Source: an uncultured Sphingomonadales bacterium (lineage in GTDB: Bacteria > Pseudomonadota > Alphaproteobacteria > Sphingomonadales > Sphingomonadaceae). From it: a DNA stretch of 13,997 bases. The notes under the pieces are model-generated. The model saw nothing but the letters and a program-made list of their open reading frames with translations, was not told the origin of the DNA and did not search any database. The position numbers and the translations under genes are program-made. Where the stretch lies: assembly GCA_903828025.1 (NCBI GenBank), contig CAIKKO010000315.1, positions 1 through 13,997 of the forward strand, in the 5' to 3' direction. This document shows positions 6,944 to 13,191 of the stretch, piece after piece (the first letter of the stretch is position 1; each line of letters starts with the position of its first letter).

Positions 6944-7510
6944 GTGCCGCGAGTCCATGTGCCCGAGAGCTATGCCGCCGATCCTTCGGCCTATGTCTGG
7001 AGCCACTATGCGCCCGAGATCGCGGGCGGGGCGGGCAGTTATATCCAGGCGGTCTATACCAAGTCGCTGATGTCCCTGCGCGAGCTGGAGGCCGCGCGGA
7101 TGCGTACTGCGCAAATCAACGGCTGTGCGCTGTGCCTTGGCATGCGTTCGGCGCGCGATCTGGCGGGGTATCTCGCGAATTCGGGCGTCGATCCGCTGCT
7201 GGCCGTCAGCGCGCGGGGCGATGCTGCGCCGGACGAGCAGTTTTATGCCGAGATCGGACCTGAGCCGACCTGGTCAGGGTTCTCGGCGCGCGAGCGGCTG
7301 ATCATCCAGTATGCCGGGCGGATGGGCGAAGCGCCGAAAGGGCTCAAGCACGACGAGGCCTTCTGGGAGGCGATGCACGCGCACTTCAGCGATGCGGAGA
7401 TCGTCGACATGACGTTCTGCATCGGTGCGTGGATGGCGCTTGGCCGGTTGACGCATGTGCTCGATCTGGACGACGTGTGCATGGTCCCGGCGCGCGAGGT
7501 TGCGGCTTGA
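6944..7510 (+). CDS. Carboxymuconolactone decarboxylase/AhpD-like family protein
   Basis: This is a 188-residue cytoplasmic helical protein of the CMD/AhpD superfamily, whose members are decarboxylases or thiol peroxidase partners; the exact reaction is unknown. The GTG at 6944 follows AGAGGAAG at 6930-6937. The frame upstream is antisense to tesB and is not coding. The family core is AQINGCALCLGMRSARDL (56-73), with the redox-type pair Cys61 and Cys64. The usual CxxCxxxH would place His at residue 68, where this protein has Arg. The C-terminal part (FSDAEIVDMTFCIGAWMALGRL) is the typical second helical half. Its stop overlaps the maoC start (TTGA), so the two are probably co-translated. Confidence 0.85.
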   Translation: MPRVHVPESYAADPSAYVWSHYAPEIAGGAGSYIQAVYTKSLMSLRELEAARMRTAQINGCALCLGMRSARDLAGYLANSGVDPLLAVSARGDAAPDEQFYAEIGPEPTWSGFSARERLIIQYAGRMGEAPKGLKHDEAFWEAMHAHFSDAEIVDMTFCIGAWMALGRLTHVLDLDDVCMVPAREVAA

Positions 7511-7983
7511 TTCGGAACCACATACGGCCGCCGCGCACGTTCGAGGATCTGGCGGTCGGCGAGCAAAAGCGCTCGCCGAGCCGCACGATCACGCAGGACG
7601 AGATTATCGCCTTCGGTCGGCTCTACGATCCGCAGTGGTTCCACAGCGATGTTGAAGCCGCGCGCGAGTCGCATTTCGGCGAGGTGATCGCCAGCGGCAT
7701 TCACGTGCTCGCGATCTGGCGGCAGCTGGATCACGAGATCAACGGCGATATAGATTTCGTCTGCGGCGTGGGCATGGACGAACTGCGGCTGAAGACGGCG
7801 CTGCGGGCGGGCGATACGGTCTATGTGACGTCGGAGATCACCTCGCTCGAACCCTCACACAGCGGCAAGCCGCGCGGCACCGCGCTGACGCGCTATGCGA
7901 TGATCAACCAGACTGGGGCCGAGGTCGTGACCTTTACCAGCATCAATCTGGTTTATACCGCAGCAGCCCGCGCCGCGAGCTGA
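7507..7983 (+). CDS. MaoC-like hotdog dehydratase
   Basis: This is a 158-residue single-hotdog protein of the MaoC/(R)-enoyl-CoA hydratase type, which adds or removes water across the double bond of an enoyl-CoA. The TTG at 7507 overlaps the CMD stop as TTGA, with GAGG at 7497-7500; no in-frame ATG precedes the conserved region. The hydratase motif is AFGRLYDPQWFHSD (35-48), with the likely Asp41/His46 catalytic pair, followed by FGEVIASGIHVLAIW. The last 31 bases overlap the end of the convergent azoreductase-like gene. Coupling with CMD and the nearby tesB, SDR and Rieske genes points to degradation of a CoA-activated substrate, which is an inference. Confidence 0.9.
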   Translation: MIRNHIRPPRTFEDLAVGEQKRSPSRTITQDEIIAFGRLYDPQWFHSDVEAARESHFGEVIASGIHVLAIWRQLDHEINGDIDFVCGVGMDELRLKTALRAGDTVYVTSEITSLEPSHSGKPRGTALTRYAMINQTGAEVVTFTSINLVYTAAARAAS

Positions 7984-8603
7984 GTGACGAGCGCAGCGGC
8001 ATCTGCCGCAGCTTTCGCCATGACCGCTGCGACGGCTTCATCGGGGCCGAACGTGCCCGCGACGCGCACGGCATGGATGTCGGTCACGCCAATGAAGCCG
8101 AGCCACGCGTTCAGATACGTCAGCTGGAAATCGAGCCCGTCGATGGCGGGCATCGCGCCAAATGGCATTGCACTCGCCGCGACGATGATCGCGGTGCGCC
8201 CCGCCGCCAACCCTTCGACTTGGCCCACGGCATCGTTGCGAAAGGTCATGCCGGGGTGGGTGATCAGGTCGATATAGTGCTTGAGCCGGTAGGGCAGGCC
8301 GAAATTCCACATCGGCACTGACAGCAGCCAGCCATCGAACGAGAGGAAATGCGCCGCCATAGTGCGCAGCTTGTCCCACGCTGCGGCCTGCTCGGGCGGC
8401 ACCGGTGTGCCCATCAGCAGGCCGTAGCGCCCCTCGATCGCCTGCGCGTCGAACGGCGGCAGATCGGCATCGAACAAGTCGATGGTTTCGATGGTGAGCG
8501 CGGGGCTGGCTGCGGTGAGCCCGGCCAGAACTTGCGCGCTGATCATGCCCGAGCGCGAGCGTGTCCCGCGCGGGCTGGCGTTGATGTGGAGCAGTCGCTT
8601 CAT
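7953..8603 (-). CDS. FMN-dependent NADH-azoreductase-like flavodoxin-fold reductase
   Basis: This is a 216-residue cytoplasmic reductase of the AzoR/NAD(P)H quinone oxidoreductase family, which uses FMN and NAD(P)H to reduce quinones or azo dyes by two electrons. The N-terminal FMN phosphate loop is NASPRGTRSRS (8-18). PMWNFGLPYRLKHYIDLI (97-114) matches the family's flavin-contacting loop (PMYNF in E. coli AzoR). The ATG at 8603 overlaps the stop of the ferredoxin gene as ATGA, so it is probably coupled to it. Its 3' end overlaps maoC by 31 bases. The role here may be quinone detoxification, or perhaps electron supply to the ferredoxin; the latter is a speculation from gene order. Confidence 0.9.
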   Translation of the reverse strand: MKRLLHINASPRGTRSRSGMISAQVLAGLTAASPALTIETIDLFDADLPPFDAQAIEGRYGLLMGTPVPPEQAAAWDKLRTMAAHFLSFDGWLLSVPMWNFGLPYRLKHYIDLITHPGMTFRNDAVGQVEGLAAGRTAIIVAASAMPFGAMPAIDGLDFQLTYLNAWLGFIGVTDIHAVRVAGTFGPDEAVAAVMAKAAADAAALVTQLAARAAAV

Positions 8604-8914
8604 GGCAGATCGATTCCCAGCATGATCTGATCGCCTTCAATGGAGACGGGCCAAGTGCGGATTTTCATGCGCGTGGTGTTGCCGGTGGGGCTGCCGTCGC
8701 GCAGATCGAAGCGGACGCCGTGGAGCGGGCAGAAGATATGCACCGCCTTCATTTTTCCGCCTTCCAGCGGTTGCAGGGCATGGCTGCACTGGTTGTCGAC
8801 CGCAAAGACACCGTGGCTGGTGCGCGCGATCAGGATCGAGCGCCCGCCGACCTCGAAGGCGCGGTTGGTGCCGACCGGAATGTCGTCAAGCGCGGCGACG
8901 CGCACGTTTGCCAT
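8600..8914 (-). CDS. Rieske [2Fe-2S] ferredoxin
   Basis: This is a 104-residue Rieske-type ferredoxin, a soluble one-electron carrier of the kind that feeds ring-hydroxylating oxygenases. The cluster motif is C43-S-H45-x16-C62-P-L-H65, with the loop sequences CSHALQPLEGG and FCPLHGVRFD. The length is typical for the stand-alone ferredoxin component, with no oxygenase domain. The ATG at 8914 has only a weak ribosome binding site (GGGC about 10 bases upstream). It is transcribed away from the Rieske oxygenase across a 171-base gap and is the obvious partner of that enzyme. No dedicated ferredoxin reductase of the usual FAD/NAD type is in the window. Confidence 0.95.
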   Translation of the reverse strand: MANVRVAALDDIPVGTNRAFEVGGRSILIARTSHGVFAVDNQCSHALQPLEGGKMKAVHIFCPLHGVRFDLRDGSPTGNTTRMKIRTWPVSIEGDQIMLGIDLP

Positions 8915-8998
8915 GGTCAGCGGAGCCCTTGCTGGTCGAGGTGCATTTCATGATCCATCGGCGAGTCCCGTGTGCTTGCCTGCCTTTAACCCGGAGCG

Positions 8999-9051
8999 CC
9001 AGCCGTTGCGATAAAAAAGTCAAACATGATTGTTTTTCATGCTGCGGCTGG
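8999..9051. promoter_or_regulatory. Nested inverted repeats in the ferredoxin/oxygenase divergent promoter region
   Basis: An outer perfect repeat, CCAGCCG (8999-9005) and CGGCTGG (9045-9051), encloses an AT-rich centre. The centre holds an inner perfect repeat, AAACA-TGAT-TGTTT (9022-9035). The two are almost concentric. This gap must contain the promoters for both the ferredoxin-azoR and the oxygenase-SDR units, so an operator here could control both. TTGACT on the minus strand (9023-9018) resembles a -35 box, but no good -10 box was found at the right distance. Confidence 0.4.
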
Positions 9052-9085
9052 TAAAGAGGACTATAGCCAGCGAGGGAACACCGTC

Positions 9086-10300
9086 TTGGACGCCGCGACA
9101 ACCGAACAGATCAGGGCCGGGATGGCCTATGAGTCCGGCCGCACCGCGCCGCCCGAAGGTTTTCCGCAGTTCCCCGATATTCCCAGCGGCCGCTATGTCG
9201 ATGCCGACTTTCTGGCGCTCGAGCATGTCAGCCTGTGGAAGCGCAGCTGGCTCTATGCCGGGCATGAGGATCAGGTGGGGGAGCCGGGCAGCTGGTTCCT
9301 GCTCCGCAATACCGGCAGCCCGATCCTGATCGTGCGCGATCTGGAGGGCACTGTCCGCGCGTTCTACAACAGTTGCCGCCATCGCGGCGGGCCGCTGGTG
9401 AAGGAAGATGCCGGGAATTCGCGCGGGTTTGTCTGCGGCTATCACGGCTGGAGCTACACGCTGACCGGCGAGCTCACCGCGATCCGCGACAAGCGCGATT
9501 TCGTCGATTTCGATTTCAGCTGCCGTTCGCTGATCCCGGTGCGGTGCGAGATGCTGGGCGGCTGGATTTTCATCAACGAAGATCCCGGCGCGCCGCCGCT
9601 GATCGAATCGCTGGGGCCCGTGGCGGGGGAGATGGAGCAGTTCCAGCTCGATAACCTCACGCTGGTGAACTCGCGCGGCTATGACGTGGCTTGCAATGTC
9701 AAAGTGCTGCTCGATGCGTTCCTTGAGGTCTATCACCTGAAGTCGATCCACCAATCTACCGTGGACCGCTTCCTTGATCATCGCAGCACCACGATCACGC
9801 TCTGGCCGGGCGGCCATTCGCGCATGACCACGCCCAACCGGCGGCCCGACTGGACCGATCCGGGCACCAAGGGCATGCCGGTGATCCCGACCGTCACCGA
9901 GATGCCGCGCGACAACAATGTCAGCTACAACATCTATCCCAATATCGTGATGCCGCCCGCGGCGACCGGGCTGCCCATGCTGGTGTTCTGGCCGCGCACC
10001 GCGCGCACGATGCAGATCGAATGTCACTGGTTCTCGCCCAGGGTCGGCGAAGAAGGGCTGAGCCCGCTGTGGCAGACACGGATCGACAATTTCGAGCGCA
10101 TCTTGTTCGAGGATACGCAGTTCGCGCCGCAAATTCAGGAATCGATTGAAAGTCCGGGCTTCAAGGGCATACCGCTCAACTATCAGGAGCGCCGGATCTA
10201 TCACTGGCATGAGGAACTCGACCGCCGGATCGGCGTGAACCGCGTTCCGGCAGAGCTTCGCGTCACGCCGGTGCTCAAGGATTGGGTGGAGACGAAATGA
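9086..10300 (+). CDS. Rieske non-heme iron oxygenase, alpha (catalytic) subunit
   Basis: This is a 404-residue catalytic subunit of a Rieske oxygenase, which uses O2 and reduced ferredoxin to mono- or dihydroxylate or demethylate a substrate that the sequence does not reveal. The TTG at 9086 is chosen because GAGGGA sits at 9072-9077. An ATG at 9026 is in frame but lacks a ribosome binding site and lies in the inverted repeat. The Rieske cluster is C97-x-H99-x17-C117-x2-H120. The mononuclear iron site is YHLKSIH (His217, His222) with Asp343 in FEDTQFAPQIQ. The residue three before the first His, usually a bridging Asp, is Glu214. No beta subunit follows, suggesting an alpha-only trimer. The stop overlaps the SDR start (ATGA). 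Confidence 0.95.
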   Translation: MDAATTEQIRAGMAYESGRTAPPEGFPQFPDIPSGRYVDADFLALEHVSLWKRSWLYAGHEDQVGEPGSWFLLRNTGSPILIVRDLEGTVRAFYNSCRHRGGPLVKEDAGNSRGFVCGYHGWSYTLTGELTAIRDKRDFVDFDFSCRSLIPVRCEMLGGWIFINEDPGAPPLIESLGPVAGEMEQFQLDNLTLVNSRGYDVACNVKVLLDAFLEVYHLKSIHQSTVDRFLDHRSTTITLWPGGHSRMTTPNRRPDWTDPGTKGMPVIPTVTEMPRDNNVSYNIYPNIVMPPAATGLPMLVFWPRTARTMQIECHWFSPRVGEEGLSPLWQTRIDNFERILFEDTQFAPQIQESIESPGFKGIPLNYQERRIYHWHEELDRRIGVNRVPAELRVTPVLKDWVETK

Positions 10301-11214
10301 ACGCGCACGTCGATGTTGAACCAGGGGGCGATGGCGTAGCCGACGGAGAACAGCGTCCGCGCTTCGGCTTTACCGATGCCGAACTGGCTGCGCACCCGAC
10401 GGTTTATCGCGACGACCTGCTCGCGGGGAAGACGATCGTCATCTCGGGCGGCGGCACGGGCATGGGCAAGGCGATGGCGTTTCTGGCCAGCCGCCTCGGT
10501 GCCAATGTCGTGCTCTGCGCGCGGACGGCGGAAAAGCTGACGGCGACGCAGGATGCCATCGAGCGCCTTGTCGGCCGCCGCCCCATGGCGGTGCCGATGT
10601 CGATCCGCGATCCCGATCAGGTCGAGCAGATGCTCGATTCCGTGCTGGCCGAATATGGCCAGATTGATACGCTGATCAACAATGCCGGTGGGCAGTTCCC
10701 GCAGAACGCGATCGACTTCAGCCGCAAGGGCTGGCTCGCGGTGATGGACCTTAACCTCAACGGCACCTGGTGGATGATGCAGGAAACCGCCAAGCGCTGG
10801 GTCGCGGCGGGGGCGGCGGGCAATATCGTCAATATCGTCGCCACGGTGGAGCGCGGGATGCCGCAAAGCGCGCACTGCTGCGCCGCGCGTTCAGGCGTGA
10901 TCTACCTCTCCAAGACGCTCTCGACCGAGTGGGCCCCGCACAATATCCGCGTGAACTGCGTGGCGCCCGGGATTGTCGAAACCGAAGGCTTCGCGGTCTA
11001 CCCGGACGAGGCGCTGACCCGCTTCCACCTCGCCAATCCGATGCAGAAGCGCGGCGATGCGTGGGATGTGGCGGAGGCCGTGATCTATCTGGCGGCACCG
11101 AGCGGCAAGTTCATCACCGGCGAAGTGGTCACGGTCGATGGCGGCCAGAACCAGTGGGGCGTCAACTGGCCCGCAGGCATTCCCGATTACTTCAATATCG
11201 GCGGGGCCGCCTGA
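10297..11214 (+). CDS. Short-chain dehydrogenase/reductase, 2,4-dienoyl/2-enoyl-CoA reductase-like
   Basis: This is a 305-residue cytoplasmic SDR, probably NADP(H)-linked. The ATG at 10297 overlaps the oxygenase stop as ATGA, with GGTGGAG at 10284-10290. After about 42 extra N-terminal residues comes the Rossmann motif ISGGGTGMGKA (49-59), then INNAGGQFP (127-135) and DGG near the C-terminus. NNAGGQFP and the following layout resemble peroxisomal enoyl-CoA and dienoyl-CoA reductases. The classical YxxxK is absent: the position reads HCCAARSG (193-200), with Cys194 and Arg198 in place of Tyr and Lys, and the catalytic Ser position is also changed. I recall similar HSGAAR-type sequences in that reductase group. 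Coupling suggests it acts on or near the oxygenase product. Confidence 0.92.
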   Translation: MNAHVDVEPGGDGVADGEQRPRFGFTDAELAAHPTVYRDDLLAGKTIVISGGGTGMGKAMAFLASRLGANVVLCARTAEKLTATQDAIERLVGRRPMAVPMSIRDPDQVEQMLDSVLAEYGQIDTLINNAGGQFPQNAIDFSRKGWLAVMDLNLNGTWWMMQETAKRWVAAGAAGNIVNIVATVERGMPQSAHCCAARSGVIYLSKTLSTEWAPHNIRVNCVAPGIVETEGFAVYPDEALTRFHLANPMQKRGDAWDVAEAVIYLAAPSGKFITGEVVTVDGGQNQWGVNWPAGIPDYFNIGGAA

Positions 11215-11224
11215 GGGAAAAGCG

Positions 11225-11247
11225 GGGGGCAGCCTGAGGCCGCCCCC
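11225..11247. terminator. Bidirectional rho-independent terminator
   Basis: GGGGGC-A-GCC-TGA-GGC-C-GCCCCC forms a nine-pair stem with one A/C mismatch and a three-base loop. A T-rich tail (TCTT) follows on the plus strand. On the minus strand the hairpin is followed by CGCTTTTCC, from the AAAA at 11218-11221. It fills the 45-base gap between the convergent SDR and quinohemoprotein genes, so it can end transcription from both sides. Confidence 0.8.
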
Positions 11248-11259
11248 TCTTCGCGCTGC

Positions 11260-13191
11260 CTATTTCCCGCCCGGCGTGAACACCATCAGCAGGTTGCCGG
11301 GCGCATGATAATAGAGGCCGTAGCCTGAGTTCACGATGACATTGCCCTTGGCAATGACCGGTCCCGGCCCGCTCATCCCGCCGCCATGCCCCGTCACGCC
11401 GCCGACCGCCGCGACTTCGCGCGTGGTATCGACCGACCACAGCACTTTGCCCGTAGCGCTCTCATAAGCGCGGAAGCGGCCATCGAGATGCCCGGCAAAG
11501 ACCACGCCGGGAACCGCGCTGACGGCTGAGGAAATGCCCGGATCGCAATTGGCGCGCCCTGCGCAGACATTGTCGGCAAGGACTTTCCAGAGCTCCGCGC
11601 CGGTGGCGGCATCAATGGCATGCAGCCCCGCGCCGGACTTGGCCGCGTCATAGATCCGGCCATCGCGCGTATCGGCCATGTCGTTGACCGGCACGAACAC
11701 GGTGCCGCCCTCTGCCGCCATGCCGAAGTGCACGCCGCCTTGCGTGCCGCCATGGCCCACCACGGTGTGCCACTTGATCTGGCCGTCTGCCGGATCAAGG
11801 CCGTAAACCCCGCCCGATTTCTGGCCCACGACCAGCATCGCTCCCCCGCCAGCCAGCGGCACCAGCAAGGGTGAGGCCGCGACATCGAGGTCCGGCCCCT
11901 TCTCGACCGGGCAATTTTCGTTGCCCATCATGCAGCCGACATTCCAGGCATCGCCCTTGGTCAGCTGCGTGGTCCAGAGCCGCTTGCCGGTCTTGGCATC
12001 GACGGCGAGGACCGCGTCCGAATTGCCGTCCGCCGGGGTCGAATAGTTCTCGCCCGATCCGAAATAGAGCCGGTCGGTCGCGGGGTCATAGGTCGGGCTG
12101 TTCCACACCGGCGCACCGGAGGGGCCGAGGATCTGTGTGCCGACGCTAGTCTTGCCCTGGGGACGCGGTTCATCGACCACGGTGGTCTGCTTCCAGTGCA
12201 GCGCGCCGGTCGCGGGATCGAGCGCAACGACCGCGCCGCGGAACGTGCAGCACGGATAGGCCGGATTGGCGGCGGCTGTCACTTCGAGCGAGGATACGGG
12301 CACAAACAGCTGCCCCCCGGCCAGCATCGGCGTGCCGGTGATGGTGGCGTTGGGGTGATCGTCGACCTTGGACTTCCAGACCAGCGTGCCGGTCATCGCA
12401 TCAAGCGCATAGGCGCGCGCCAGCACGTCACCGAAATAGAGCCGCTTGGTCGCCGCATCGGCCACGATCGCGGTGCGGATTTCGGCCGAGGCGCGGAAGC
12501 GCCAGCGGGTGCAGCCGCTCGCCATGTCGAGCGCGTAGACCGTGCCGTCCTGGCTGCCGACAAAGATCGCGCCCCAGCCGACCGTGGGCTGCGAACGCGC
12601 GCGCTGCGCGGCGGGATAGGCGAGCGCCCATTTGAGCTTGAGCGCGGGCACGTCCGCTGCGGCAAGGCCGGCCTGCGCAGCTGAGGCGAAGCGGCGGTTG
12701 TCATGGCCCCAGCCAATGGCCTCGGGCGGTGAGGCCGGATCAAACTTGGCCGCCTCTGCAGCGCACATCGGCGGCTGCGCGGGCGGGCGATAATCGGCCA
12801 GCGGCGTGCGCACGAGATATTCGGCGATTTCGCGGCGCTGGACGGGGGAAAGCGCGGCGGCCTGCTGGCTCATGATGCCGCCGTTCATCGCGGCAAGAAT
12901 GGCGTCCGGCGCCATCATTTCGAGCCAGACCTGCTGCGGGGCCTTGGGAACGCCGCCATTGTGGCAGCCTGCGCAGTTCGCCTCGAACAGCGCCTTGCCG
13001 GGGTGCTTCTCGACGTCAATCGTCGGACCACCGCGCGATTGCAGCTCGTCGGTGGATCGAATGGCCTCGCCCGCACCGGTCGGCTTGGCGGGAGGGGCGG
13101 CCGGGCCGCTGGAAGCGCTGCTTGCGCTCCCAGCGGCCAGAACCACGGCGGCAATGGCTGCTGCCAGCCACAGGCTGCCGGTCTTCATCAT
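11260..13191 (-). CDS. Periplasmic cytochrome c-PQQ beta-propeller dehydrogenase (polyvinyl alcohol dehydrogenase-like)
   Basis: This is a 643-residue exported quinohemoprotein. The ATG at 13191 shares one base with the TonB receptor stop (TGATG); the next codon, ATG at 13188, is an alternative. The signal peptide is about residues 1-23. A cytochrome c domain follows with C73-A-G-C76-H77, and Met107 (GGIM) is a likely distal ligand. The rest is a quinoprotein propeller with at least seven D-x-x-(T/S/D)-G-x-x-x-W blade motifs, such as ALDMASGCTRW and AIDAATGAELW. Vicinal Cys314-Cys315 (YPCCTFRG) may form the disulfide seen near PQQ in such enzymes. Cytochrome at the N-terminus is the order of polyvinyl alcohol dehydrogenase; most quinohemoprotein alcohol dehydrogenases have it at the C-terminus. 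The substrate is probably an alcohol or polyol and remains unproven. Confidence 0.88.
   Translation of the reverse strand: MMKTGSLWLAAAIAAVVLAAGSASSASSGPAAPPAKPTGAGEAIRSTDELQSRGGPTIDVEKHPGKALFEANCAGCHNGGVPKAPQQVWLEMMAPDAILAAMNGGIMSQQAAALSPVQRREIAEYLVRTPLADYRPPAQPPMCAAEAAKFDPASPPEAIGWGHDNRRFASAAQAGLAAADVPALKLKWALAYPAAQRARSQPTVGWGAIFVGSQDGTVYALDMASGCTRWRFRASAEIRTAIVADAATKRLYFGDVLARAYALDAMTGTLVWKSKVDDHPNATITGTPMLAGGQLFVPVSSLEVTAAANPAYPCCTFRGAVVALDPATGALHWKQTTVVDEPRPQGKTSVGTQILGPSGAPVWNSPTYDPATDRLYFGSGENYSTPADGNSDAVLAVDAKTGKRLWTTQLTKGDAWNVGCMMGNENCPVEKGPDLDVAASPLLVPLAGGGAMLVVGQKSGGVYGLDPADGQIKWHTVVGHGGTQGGVHFGMAAEGGTVFVPVNDMADTRDGRIYDAAKSGAGLHAIDAATGAELWKVLADNVCAGRANCDPGISSAVSAVPGVVFAGHLDGRFRAYESATGKVLWSVDTTREVAAVGGVTGHGGGMSGPGPVIAKGNVIVNSGYGLYYHAPGNLLMVFTPGGK

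Noticed and set aside
7953..7983. The 31-base convergent overlap of maoC and the azoreductase-like gene as a sign of a frameshift
   Set aside because: Both proteins reach normal family length and their conserved cores lie outside the overlap, so it is simple 3' overlap.
9020..10210. Long minus-strand frame opposite the Rieske oxygenase (396 codons)
   Set aside because: The plus strand encodes a complete Rieske oxygenase with all metal ligands; the antisense frame shows only His/Arg/Ala-rich shadow composition.
12196..12684. Plus-strand frame opposite the quinohemoprotein (162 codons)
   Set aside because: It is a shadow of the propeller gene, whose blade motifs and heme site are clear on the minus strand.
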